Shown here: positions 8,409 to 16,085 of the stretch, in pieces
Layout of the letters: each line of letters opens with the position of its first letter
Numbering within the stretch: the stretch's first letter is position 1
Source of the DNA: a virus
Length of the DNA stretch: 64,000 bases
Strand: one strand, 5' to 3'
Virus record (IMG/VR): IMGVR_UViG_3300025853_000057
Location: 1-64,000 of that record
Notes under the pieces: model-generated
Told to the model about the DNA's origin: nothing
The model's database searches: none
What the model saw: the letters and a program-made list of their open reading frames with translations, nothing else
Made by a program: the position numbers and the translations under genes

Positions 8409-9086
8409 ATGAGTACACTAGTAGGCATTGTAGGCCAAAGTGGAAGTGGTAAATCTACTTCTATTGAAACACTAAACCCTAAAGAAACAGTAATTATTAA
8501 TGTTTCTAACAAACCATTACCTTTTAGAGGTTGGAAATCTAATTACGTAGCTAAGAAGCTATCTGAAGGAGGTAATTATGCAGTAACAGACTCTGCTGCT
8601 ACTATTATTACTGCTTTAGAATATATTAGTAAATCTAGACCTGAGATTAAGCATATTGTGATTGACGATTCTCAATATCTTATGTCTTTTGAGTTTATGG
8701 CTAAAGCTAAAGAAAAAGGCTATGATAAATTTACAAACATTGCAAAGAATACTTTTGATGTTCTAAATGTAGCTAGAAATCTTAGAGACGACTTAATTGT
8801 TTTTAGTCTTTACCATGAAGAAGAAGTATCTGATAACTTTGCTAAAAGACGGAAAATCAAGACAATAGGCAAACTTTTGGATGATAAGATTACTCTGGAA
8901 GGTCTATTTACTATTGTTCTTTTTACAGAAGTAGTAACAGGAGAAGACAACAATACTAATTACTACTTCTCTACACAAACTGATGGCTCTTCTACAGCTA
9001 AAAGTCCTAAAGGAATGTTTGAAGAAAAACTTATTCCTAATGATTTGAAAGTTGTAGCAGAATCCATTAACTCTTATTACCAATAA
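8409..9086 (+). CDS. P-loop ATPase (AAA_24/Sak4-like)
   Basis: The 225-residue ATPase has Walker A GQSGSGKST (9-17) and Walker B HIVIDDSQYLM (about 82-92). This is the architecture of small phage RecA-like or AAA_24 ATPases often found beside SSB genes (Sak4-type annealing/recombination factors). Starts AATAATTT-ATG, 6 bases after the helicase stop. It probably assists recombination or strand annealing together with the candidate SSB at 9454. The family assignment is by motif and context. Confidence 0.75.
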   Translation: MSTLVGIVGQSGSGKSTSIETLNPKETVIINVSNKPLPFRGWKSNYVAKKLSEGGNYAVTDSAATIITALEYISKSRPEIKHIVIDDSQYLMSFEFMAKAKEKGYDKFTNIAKNTFDVLNVARNLRDDLIVFSLYHEEEVSDNFAKRRKIKTIGKLLDDKITLEGLFTIVLFTEVVTGEDNNTNYYFSTQTDGSSTAKSPKGMFEEKLIPNDLKVVAESINSYYQ

Positions 9087-9118
9087 CCCCCTTTTATTAA
9101 CATTTAAACATTTAACAA

Positions 9119-9424
9119 ATGTCTGACAAAACACAAGTTCCAGTATCTACCCGTGAATTGAAAATCTGGTATGCCATTGATGGCAAATCTGCTGATGAGA
9201 TTGCAGAAATTATTTCTGAAAAGCATGGAGTAGCATGTGCTGGAGATGATGTAGTAGCACTACTCAAAGAAAGAAAAGTTCAAACTAGAGCTATTAGACG
9301 CTCTGAAAAGTCTTTTGTTTTTGTAAATCCTGATGAGCAAGCTGCTGAAGAAGCTAATCACACTAGTGATGAGCAAGCTGTAGAAGAGACTTCTTTCGTA
9401 AACTCTGCTGAAAACTCAATCTAA
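9119..9424 (+). CDS. Hypothetical protein with acidic repeated tail
   Basis: The 101-residue protein has an N-terminal part (residues about 10-60) resembling a small helical DNA-binding fold (DEIAEIISEKHGVACAGDDV). A tail with two imperfect copies of DEQA(A/V)EE follows. The codon choice (CCC, CGT) is slightly less A/T-biased than in upstream genes. It stands alone between short spacers of 32 and 29 bases, between the ATPase and SSB genes, and may be a partner of one of them. No known family is recognised. Confidence 0.7.
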   Translation: MSDKTQVPVSTRELKIWYAIDGKSADEIAEIISEKHGVACAGDDVVALLKERKVQTRAIRRSEKSFVFVNPDEQAAEEANHTSDEQAVEETSFVNSAENSI

Positions 9425-9453
9425 TTTAGTAACCTCATAATCTATATTAATAT

Positions 9454-10020
9454 ATGTTTAACTTAAATGATGCATCTTTTGATGCAAAAACTGTAGCTAT
9501 CTTTAACAACGGTGAAGCTGGTCTTGTTAGAAATGTAAAACTTTCTAAGATTGAACCTAAAACTGATGCTAATAGTAATGGTCCTGATTATAAGATTTTC
9601 TTCCAAGATGAAGCAGGAAATGAAATGAACATGGGCTTATGGTATCTTGACCAATCTAAAGATACCTTTGCTAAAGACCTTGAAAAGCAAGGTAAAACTC
9701 TTAAGCATTTAGTTCATTGTTTTTGCGGAGAGAACTTTAACATCCCAGCTTTTAACAGTACTAAAGAGCTGTTAGATGGATGCTTAAACTTAATCCAATC
9801 TAAAGCTGGTTCAATGATGGTAAGGTTGTACTGTACTTATGGTACTACTCAGTATCCTAAGAAGTACCTCCAAGTAAGAGGTTATGTTCCTTTTATTGAG
9901 TCTGAATCTGTTCCTGTAGCAGAAACTAGACTAAAGCCTAGTAACATTGACCAACTTACTAGAATTGAAGAAGATGCACCTTCTGCTGGTTCTTACACAG
10001 CAGATAGTGATGTAATCTAA
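9454..10020 (+). CDS. Candidate single-stranded DNA-binding protein
   Basis: The 188-residue protein has strand-rich segments (YKIFFQDEAGNEMNMGLWYL; MMVRLYCTYGTTQYPKKYLQ) consistent with an OB fold. Its C-terminus is Asp/Glu-containing (TRIEEDAPSAGSYTADSDVI), as is usual for SSBs that recruit partners. It lies between a Sak4-like ATPase and the primase and ends at a strong intrinsic terminator, which fits a highly expressed ssDNA-binding protein. Sequence identity to a named SSB family was not established. Confidence 0.65.
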   Translation: MFNLNDASFDAKTVAIFNNGEAGLVRNVKLSKIEPKTDANSNGPDYKIFFQDEAGNEMNMGLWYLDQSKDTFAKDLEKQGKTLKHLVHCFCGENFNIPAFNSTKELLDGCLNLIQSKAGSMMVRLYCTYGTTQYPKKYLQVRGYVPFIESESVPVAETRLKPSNIDQLTRIEEDAPSAGSYTADSDVI

Positions 10021-10038
10021 GCAAAGGTTTTGTAAATT

Positions 10039-10063
10039 AGGGGGCTTAAACGCCCCCTTTTTT
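10039..10063 (+). terminator. Intrinsic terminator after SSB gene
   Basis: A 6-bp GC stem (GGGGGC with GCCCCC, loop TTAAAC), extended by an A-T pair, is followed directly by a run of six T. It lies 19 bases after the SSB stop and just before the primase start at 10067. Confidence 0.92.
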
Positions 10064-10066
10064 ATT

Positions 10067-11083
10067 ATGATAAATCTTAATAAGCTTGACTACGACTTAC
10101 TATCTTCAGAGCTGATATTAGAAAAAGTATCAGACTATCAAATATTTGCATATTACATACAAGGACTAGAACTAAATACATCATTTAATAGTCCTTTAAG
10201 GAATGATGATATTCCTTCTTTTAGTGTGTTTTATGCATCTAGATTGGGCAAGCTTTTGTTTAGAGATTTTGCAACTAAAGAAAAAGGTGATTGTTTTGTC
10301 TTTGTATCTAAGCTTTTTGGCTTAAACTACTATCAGAGTCTACAAAAAGTAGCTTTTGATTTTGGTTTAATAAAAGAAGGAACTAATGGTGATAGAGTAA
10401 AGAAAGAACTGCCAAAAGACAAAGAATACAAAAAATACTCTTCAACAGTACATCTAGGAATAAAAAGTATGGACTTTACACCTAAAGATTTAAGGTTTTG
10501 GTCTAGCTTTGGTATAAGCAAATCTACTTTAGAGAAATATAATGTAAGCAGTTGCTCACATATATTTATTAATGATTATATAATAAAAGTAGATAATAGC
10601 AAAAGTCCTGCTTATGCTTATCTAGAGTATAAAGATGAAAAGTATACCTACAAAATCTATCAACCTTTTGAAAAGAAAAGAAGATTTATATCCAATGTGG
10701 ATAAATCTGTATGGCAAGGATGGAGACAAATGCCTGATACAGGAGAAGTCTTAATAATTACTAAGTCCTTGAAAGATGTGATGGCTATTACTGAAGTAAG
10801 TGGGATAAATTCTGTATCTTTACAAGCAGAAACCACTGAACCTAAGCCTCACATCATTAAGCAGTTAAAACAAAGATTTAGTAAAATATACTTGCTTTAT
10901 GATAATGATTTTAACAAAGAAGTAAATAGAGGAAGAATATATGGAAAGGAAATAGCTTCTACTTTTAAAATCAAACAGATTGAAATACCTGATGAATATA
11001 AATCTAAAGACTTTTCTGATTTAGTTAAAAATCATGGAAAGCAAAAATCCCAACAAATTCTCATTAATCTTTTAAACCCTTAA
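10067..11083 (+). CDS. DNA primase (DnaG/TOPRIM type)
   Basis: The 338-residue protein has an N-terminal segment resembling the zinc-binding domain of DnaG in layout (SPLRNDDIPSFSVF, then FRDFATKEKGDCFVFVSKL), but without a clear CHC2 zinc set. A TOPRIM core follows: VLIITKSLKDVMAIT, where the usual first catalytic Glu position reads Thr, then LLYDNDFNKEVNRGR carrying the acidic DxD pair. Such ITKSLKDVM-type TOPRIM cores are, as far as I recall, common in Bacteroidota phage primases. It should make RNA primers for the polymerase and DnaB-like helicase upstream. Its start lies 4 bases downstream of the terminator T-run. Confidence 0.8.
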   Translation: MINLNKLDYDLLSSELILEKVSDYQIFAYYIQGLELNTSFNSPLRNDDIPSFSVFYASRLGKLLFRDFATKEKGDCFVFVSKLFGLNYYQSLQKVAFDFGLIKEGTNGDRVKKELPKDKEYKKYSSTVHLGIKSMDFTPKDLRFWSSFGISKSTLEKYNVSSCSHIFINDYIIKVDNSKSPAYAYLEYKDEKYTYKIYQPFEKKRRFISNVDKSVWQGWRQMPDTGEVLIITKSLKDVMAITEVSGINSVSLQAETTEPKPHIIKQLKQRFSKIYLLYDNDFNKEVNRGRIYGKEIASTFKIKQIEIPDEYKSKDFSDLVKNHGKQKSQQILINLLNP

Positions 11084-11094
11084 TCTTTAAAACT

Positions 11095-11493
11095 ATGCGT
11101 AATATTCGTGTAATCTCTCCTCAATCTACCTCTGCTAGAACTTTTGAATCTGAAGCTACTAACTGGGGTGACCTTAAAGAAGAGTTATCTGGAACCTATT
11201 CAGGTATTTCAGATATGAAAGCTATTGTTAGAGAGACTAGAAATACTCTAGAATCTGATAATGCCTCTTTACCTGAAGGTAATTTTACTGTCATTCTTAG
11301 CATGAAGAAAATTGAATCTGGTAGTGGTAATCGCACTAGATACACTGATTCTCAAATCAGAGAAATTCGTACTAAGTTGATGAATCTTTTGGAAGATATT
11401 CTAGAAGATGTTAATGGTTCTATTCCAGATGAAAGTTTATCTGAAGAAGAGCTAGAAGATTTGGAAAATCTTCGTTCTGAAGGTTTGGCTTAA
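11095..11493 (+). CDS. Candidate ubiquitin-like modifier (beta-grasp)
   Basis: The 132-residue protein's first ~76 residues fit a beta-grasp order: strand (NIRVISP), strand (ARTFESE), helix (WGDLKEELSG), strand (MKAIVRETRN), turn and strand (LPEGNFTVILSMKKIESG). An acidic helical tail ends in EGLA, with Gly130 three residues from the end. This resembles the small Ubl components of PRTRC-type plasmid/phage cassettes. It is followed by E2-like, JAMM and ThiF/E1 genes. Codons are relatively optimal (CGT, ATC), as in the SSB gene, and a terminator follows directly, suggesting abundant product. The fold is inferred; neither conjugation nor C-terminal processing is shown. Confidence 0.6.
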   Translation: MRNIRVISPQSTSARTFESEATNWGDLKEELSGTYSGISDMKAIVRETRNTLESDNASLPEGNFTVILSMKKIESGSGNRTRYTDSQIREIRTKLMNLLEDILEDVNGSIPDESLSEEELEDLENLRSEGLA

Positions 11494-11513
11494 TTTTCAG
11501 TACTCTTAAACCT

Positions 11514-11546
11514 AAAGAGGGTAGTCAATAGGCTACCCTCTTTTTT
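11514..11546 (+). terminator. Intrinsic terminator after candidate Ubl gene
   Basis: An 11-bp perfect stem (AAAGAGGGTAG with CTACCCTCTTT, loop TCAATAGG) ends in a T-run through 11546. It separates the Ubl gene from the E2/JAMM/E1 genes. Confidence 0.92.
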
Positions 11547-11566
11547 ATTTTACATATTAAAAGCCT

Positions 11567-12919
11567 ATGACAGAATTAGAATATGCTTTAGAAAATCCGA
11601 AACCTATTGGAGAATTTGTTGAAGAGCACTCTTTGTTTTCTATCAAACAAGAAACATTACAAGAAGATATAACTACAAAGCTTATTCCTTTAGTTTTTAA
11701 CAAAGAAGCAGAAGAGTTTATTATATGGCAAGCTGGGACTATACACCCCTATAATAAAGAAAGAAATGATTTGCGTATTGTAAATGGTTTTTTAACAATT
11801 AATAGTCTTACAATAACTGATTGTTACATTTTACCTTTTGAAGTTGAAAAAGAGTTAAGATTTAATAGAGACCTAACAAATTTTAAGGAAGACCTCTTAA
11901 GTAGTTCTTCTCTTAAAAATGACTACAATAGACTAATAGAGATAGTAAGAGCTGCTGAAGAAATTTATGGAGAAGACAAAGTAGATTTAAAACTAGATAA
12001 TGAGGAAAATATTAGTCTAATAGTACATTACCCTCAAATAGATATAGATGATGAAAATGGTAATACAGAAACTATTTTTGACTCCTATATATGCTACCCT
12101 TTTAGCTTGAATTATGAGGCTTTAAGATTAAGAAATAAAATAGAGATGTTTTCTTCTCATGGTACTTTTGAACAAGCTGGAGCTGGTTATATACATTCTC
12201 ATGCTGCTACTAGAAGTCTTGAGAATTTCTTTTCTAAAAGAAACCTATGTCTAGGAGCTACAGATTTGCAGTGCTTAGTGGATGAGCTACATAGTACAAG
12301 TAACCTAAATGAAGTTGAAGCAGTAGCATTTGAATCTTTATTCTATCAAGTTGATGAACTTCTAGTTTGGGAATCTGAGAATGGAGGTCCTTATATTTAT
12401 TTAAGAGATTTAGGTGAGGATCTTTCAAGGTATGTATTTTTATCGACAGATGATTACTTAGATGAAGATGACTTGACTAATTTTTTACAACAGGCTTTCA
12501 AAAATATAGATATGCTGGAAGAGCCTTATAATTTAGGAACTAATGCATTTATCTATCCTTCTGTAGGTATGCTTGTTGATGCAGGTGAATCCTTTTCTTC
12601 TTTTACCAATGTTATTAACTCCTATTATAATGAATATGAAAATGAGTATTTATTAAGTAGAGAGCTGGACAATGTTGCAAATTTAGCTCTCATAGATAGT
12701 TCACATAAACCCTACTTAACTTTTAGAAATAAACCTATAAATTACGGTATTGATTATGAAAACAAATTACTGGATACAACAGCAACCCTACCCCCAAGAG
12801 AATACGTTGAAACCTTATTCAAGCACTTATCAAAGTACTTACAAGACCTTGGTGAAAGAGAAAGGATTGAAAGTACATCTCTCCCAAGAGATATTAGCGA
12901 AAATTTGGTATTTATGTAA
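11567..12919 (+). CDS. Candidate E2-like conjugating protein
   Basis: The 450-residue protein's central region has beta strands (VDLKLDNEENISLIVHYPQI), then GYIHSHA (207-213) and, 16 residues after His212, LCLGATDLQC (227-236) with Cys228. The order His-x-His then Cys-Leu-Gly resembles prokaryotic E2 families (PRTRC protein B type), where a conserved Cys follows a His-containing loop. The C-terminal half is acidic and unassigned. The gene follows the Ubl terminator and overlaps the JAMM gene, with ThiF/E1 next. The E2 call is an inference from motif spacing plus context; the alternative is a conserved phage protein without transfer activity. Confidence 0.5.
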   Translation: MTELEYALENPKPIGEFVEEHSLFSIKQETLQEDITTKLIPLVFNKEAEEFIIWQAGTIHPYNKERNDLRIVNGFLTINSLTITDCYILPFEVEKELRFNRDLTNFKEDLLSSSSLKNDYNRLIEIVRAAEEIYGEDKVDLKLDNEENISLIVHYPQIDIDDENGNTETIFDSYICYPFSLNYEALRLRNKIEMFSSHGTFEQAGAGYIHSHAATRSLENFFSKRNLCLGATDLQCLVDELHSTSNLNEVEAVAFESLFYQVDELLVWESENGGPYIYLRDLGEDLSRYVFLSTDDYLDEDDLTNFLQQAFKNIDMLEEPYNLGTNAFIYPSVGMLVDAGESFSSFTNVINSYYNEYENEYLLSRELDNVANLALIDSSHKPYLTFRNKPINYGIDYENKLLDTTATLPPREYVETLFKHLSKYLQDLGERERIESTSLPRDISENLVFM

Positions 12920-13955
12920 AAGTATCAATGACGTAGAATGGTCAGGTATAATCTTTTGTAAAACTGAAGGACATCCTATAAATCTTGATACTTTTAAGTT
13001 AGAGCCTATAGATATTCTTCCTATGCATAAGGGAGAGCCTTCATATACAGAGTTTGAGGTAGATGAATCTATTATTGATGCTTATGATAATAACCCTGTA
13101 TTAGAAGATTGTAAAATGGGTATTATCCACTCTCATGTAGATATGAATGTATTCTTTAGTGGTACAGATACTTCTACTTTGCATAAGTACGCTGCTATGT
13201 CTAATTTCTGTATTTCCATCATTGTTAATAATGCTGGAGATGTTACAGGTAAAGTCGCTTATTTGGTAAAAAACAAAACCAAATCTTATCTTTCTGAGTA
13301 TATGAATGAAGATGGTAATTGGATTAGTTCTAAAGAAGAAGAAAATGAGGTAGAAAATAGTGTAATTGTAGAAGTACCTCTTACTTTTTCCTTTGACTTA
13401 GATAACCTATTTAATAATAGAGTAGATACCATTATTAAAAAAGCTCAGGAAGAAAAGAAAGTTGTTGGATTTGGAAAAACAAAAACTGTTACACAAAGTT
13501 CATCATATAGTAATCCTTATAACTACTTCAATAATCAAGTACCTGCTAACACTGAATATAAATACAGTAGATACGAATTACTTAATTTCATTTGTAAGCT
13601 TTTAGAAAATAATACTAACAGCCTTAATAGTGGTGTTTTAGTAGCCTTGGATAAGTTTTATAAAGAAGTTTTAGGTAAAGGTCTATGTAAAGCAGATGAT
13701 ATGGTAGATTGGTTTATTAACTCTATTGCCAGCAACCATGGAGGAAAATTCTTCCCTAGTACAGTTTCTCAAACTCAAGAAGCTGATTTTATAGGTCAGG
13801 CTTTAGATATTTTAGTAGAAGTAAGTTCAAATGATGCTATAGCAAAAGCAGATAAAGAAGATGTGCTGTCAGATTTATATGAAGCTTTAAACAGCATCTA
13901 CTATGACGATGATGAAATTCTAGACGATGACTATGATTTCACACATGTGTACTAA
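12852..13955 (+). CDS. JAMM/JAB-domain metalloprotease (deubiquitinase-like)
   Basis: The motif HSHVDMNVFFSGTD fits HxHx7SxxD exactly. Numbered from the GTG chosen here, these are His93, His95, Ser103 and Asp106, with the upstream catalytic Glu29 in VEWSG. JAMM proteases cleave Ubl C-termini or isopeptide bonds. GTG at 12852 is preferred because the domain begins right after it (KGLKVHLSQEILAKIW). In-frame ATGs exist at 12750 and 12756, but they would overlap the previous gene by 170 bases and add a low-complexity leader. The C-terminal half (about 200-367) is helical, acidic at the end (DDDEILDDDYD) and unassigned. The likely job is maturing or removing the Ubl encoded at 11095. Confidence 0.85.
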   Translation: MKEKGLKVHLSQEILAKIWYLCKSINDVEWSGIIFCKTEGHPINLDTFKLEPIDILPMHKGEPSYTEFEVDESIIDAYDNNPVLEDCKMGIIHSHVDMNVFFSGTDTSTLHKYAAMSNFCISIIVNNAGDVTGKVAYLVKNKTKSYLSEYMNEDGNWISSKEEENEVENSVIVEVPLTFSFDLDNLFNNRVDTIIKKAQEEKKVVGFGKTKTVTQSSSYSNPYNYFNNQVPANTEYKYSRYELLNFICKLLENNTNSLNSGVLVALDKFYKEVLGKGLCKADDMVDWFINSIASNHGGKFFPSTVSQTQEADFIGQALDILVEVSSNDAIAKADKEDVLSDLYEALNSIYYDDDEILDDDYDFTHVY

Positions 13956-13969
13956 ATAAATAAATAAAT

Positions 13970-14665
13970 ATGCAAAATTCTTATAACTCCCGTTTTAAGG
14001 ATGCTGCATGGTTACCTACTGCCCAGTCCCTTGATGTAACTATCGGAGGGGCTGGGGGTATAGGTTCCATTGTAGCATTTCTTATGTCCAGAATAGGACC
14101 TAGGTCTATAACTTTATATGACAACGATACAGTAAACAGGCATAATTTATCTAATCAGCTTTTTGGCAAAGAGGATATGGATAAGTCTAAAGTAGAAGCA
14201 GTAATGAACTTATGTAAAAACTACTCACGTTATTTCATTAAAGCAGTTCCAGACTTATTTACTTTGCAAACACCTTCTACTCCAGTGATGTTTAGTTGTT
14301 TTGATAATATGGAAGCTAGAGAACAAATGTTTGAAGTATTTAAACAAAACTGTGATAAACACCAAGAAGAAGGTACACCTCCAATATTTATAGATGGTAG
14401 ACTAACAGCAGAGCAGTTTTTCATATATGCAGTTACTCCAAATAGAATAGAGGATTATGAAAAAACTCTATTTCCTAGTAGTGAAGCTGCAAACTTGCCT
14501 TGTGGTTTTAAAGGTACTACCCACAATAGCTTTATGATTGGCTCTAAGATGGTAGCTTTGTTTACAAACCATTGCTTTAATATAGCTGTAGGAGAACATA
14601 TTAGGGATGTTCCTTTTAGTGTAGAAAATGAAATCTTTAACATGCTAGAAACTGTAACATTATGA
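13970..14665 (+). CDS. ThiF/E1-like adenylyltransferase
   Basis: The 231-residue protein has the E1/ThiF nucleotide-binding motif GGAGGIGS (26-33), the acidic strand end LYDNDTV (49-55) and NRHNLSNQLF (56-65), followed by DKSKVEA. These are the standard ATP- and Mg-binding elements that adenylate a Ubl C-terminus. A later NLPCGFKG offers a possible thioester Cys; the CxxC zinc pairs of classical ThiF are absent. It follows the JAMM gene by 14 bases and overlaps the next gene by 4. With the Ubl, E2-like and JAMM genes it forms a PRTRC-like cassette. Confidence 0.85.
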   Translation: MQNSYNSRFKDAAWLPTAQSLDVTIGGAGGIGSIVAFLMSRIGPRSITLYDNDTVNRHNLSNQLFGKEDMDKSKVEAVMNLCKNYSRYFIKAVPDLFTLQTPSTPVMFSCFDNMEAREQMFEVFKQNCDKHQEEGTPPIFIDGRLTAEQFFIYAVTPNRIEDYEKTLFPSSEAANLPCGFKGTTHNSFMIGSKMVALFTNHCFNIAVGEHIRDVPFSVENEIFNMLETVTL

Positions 14666-15480
14666 TTAACATTGTACAAACTAGGAATATATATCCTCCT
14701 ACTTATAAAATCAATACTGATAGGAGTAAAGTTATTTATGGTAAAAAAATTCTAGACAGAAATCTTTTGCAAAGAAGAGTATTTCTAAATCATAGTGAAT
14801 ATAATAGTTTGCCTTCTTTAGTTATAACTCCTACTTTTTATCAAATTGGAATAAGTATAAGTATTAATGGGGGAGAACAATATACAGGAATAGCATTCTT
14901 GAAGAACCTTACAACTCTTCTTAAAGAAAACTTAAATGTCTTACTAACTCCTGACTTAGAGTTTAATAACAATTGTAAAGTACGTACTTATACTTCTACT
15001 CATCAGGTTAGGTTAGAAACCTTAGCTAATCCTTTTGATATTGTTAACAATGGTATCTGTTATGTACATGGGAGTTTACTTTACTTAGATTCATTATTAG
15101 CAGTTCCTTTAGCTGCTCTTACTATAGATAAATCTTATATGCAACTTCCTTTTATTTATTTCTTAGTAAGAGAAATATTAGGAGAGGAAAAAATGCAAGA
15201 ATTAGGTCTAGGTCTAGATGAGTTTTTAAGTATTCCAGGTCTTTTTAAATTAGAAGTATCTAACCCTCCTCTTTTAGATGAAGATTTTTTGTTAAGTAGC
15301 CAGCTAATAAAAAGCTTATGGAAAATGATAAAACATGCTCAAAAGATTGGTTTAGAAATTAAAGGCAGAGATGATATGAAAAAAGAAGACTATGTTTCAA
15401 CCATACAAAATGATATTACATTTGATGAGTTTGTTGAATATGTAAAATCTAAAGTAGAAGAGGAGGAAGTAAATGCATAA
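14662..15480 (+). CDS. Unassigned protein of the Ubl cassette
   Basis: The 272-residue protein's ATG overlaps the E1 stop and its own stop overlaps the RusA start, so it is tightly built into the operon. The first half is strand-rich (LVITPTFYQIGISISINGGE; NCKVRTYTSTHQVRLE) with a GICYVHGSLLYLD segment. The C-terminal half is helical and ends in an acidic EEEEVNA. In PRTRC cassettes additional uncharacterised proteins accompany the ThiF, JAB and Ubl genes. This could be one of them or a second E2/RWD-like protein; no firm match is claimed. Confidence 0.6.
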   Translation: MINIVQTRNIYPPTYKINTDRSKVIYGKKILDRNLLQRRVFLNHSEYNSLPSLVITPTFYQIGISISINGGEQYTGIAFLKNLTTLLKENLNVLLTPDLEFNNNCKVRTYTSTHQVRLETLANPFDIVNNGICYVHGSLLYLDSLLAVPLAALTIDKSYMQLPFIYFLVREILGEEKMQELGLGLDEFLSIPGLFKLEVSNPPLLDEDFLLSSQLIKSLWKMIKHAQKIGLEIKGRDDMKKEDYVSTIQNDITFDEFVEYVKSKVEEEEVNA

Positions 15481-15910
15481 ATTCTTTATACCAGGTAATG
15501 TACCTTCTCTTAAAAATTCTAAGGTAAAAACCTCAAGAGGGATTTTTCCTTCTAAAACAGTTGTAAGCTACTTAAAAGACCTGGGTATCAAAAGATACTC
15601 AGTAAGAGATAAAGTAGTAGAAGAATATGTTAGAAGGGAAAATCTCTTTAAAAAGTACTTAGCTACTTTCCCTACTGAATTAGAGTATCCTATACACATG
15701 GGATTTCATTTTATTAGGAAGTCTAAAAGAGATTTTGACTTCAATAATGCTACACAAATAATTCAGGACTTGTTAGTAGCACACAACTATATAGAAGATG
15801 ATTCTATGAGGTTTTTACTCCCTTATCCCCTACAAATTGAAGGTTTGTACTATTCCATAAATCCTAAGAACCCAGGAGTAATTTTAAAAGTTGATTATGA
15901 CAGAAGATAA
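15473..15910 (+). CDS. rusA: RusA-like Holliday junction resolvase
   Basis: The 145-residue protein has the RusA pattern: PGNVPSLKNSK near the N-terminus, then KRDFDFNNATQIIQDLLVAH (86-105) and IEDDS (107-111). Candidate catalytic acids are Asp87, Asp89, Asp99, Asp109 and Asp110. RusA enzymes cut four-way junctions formed during recombination and before packaging. It overlaps the previous gene by 8 bases and the next by 20. The GAGGAGGAAG ahead of the ATG is part of a Glu-rich coding stretch and need not be a ribosome site. Confidence 0.85.
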   Translation: MHKFFIPGNVPSLKNSKVKTSRGIFPSKTVVSYLKDLGIKRYSVRDKVVEEYVRRENLFKKYLATFPTELEYPIHMGFHFIRKSKRDFDFNNATQIIQDLLVAHNYIEDDSMRFLLPYPLQIEGLYYSINPKNPGVILKVDYDRR

Positions 15911-16085
15911 AGTGATACCCCCATGCCCTGACCTTAGTAAAAAGGTGAAACACGTTTTAAATGATAAGACTATCATTTATTTTAGTAGAAAGCTCTCACT
16001 AAAAGAGATAAAAGAAAGAATCAAGCTGTATGAAAAGAATGCAGAAAAAGTAACTAACTCAGTAACAGTATATAAAAATGACTAA
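15891..16085 (+). CDS. Hypothetical small protein, 64 aa
   Basis: The 64-residue basic protein (VIPPCPDLSKKVKHVLNDKT) overlaps the RusA end by 20 bases and the exonuclease start by 8. No domain is recognised. Its place inside a tightly overlapping recombination operon supports it being real. Confidence 0.6.
   Translation: MIMTEDKVIPPCPDLSKKVKHVLNDKTIIYFSRKLSLKEIKERIKLYEKNAEKVTNSVTVYKND

Noticed and set aside
15455-15475. Shine-Dalgarno site GAGGAGG ahead of rusA
   Set aside because: It is part of a Glu-rich C-terminal coding stretch of the preceding gene, and other genes here lack such sites.
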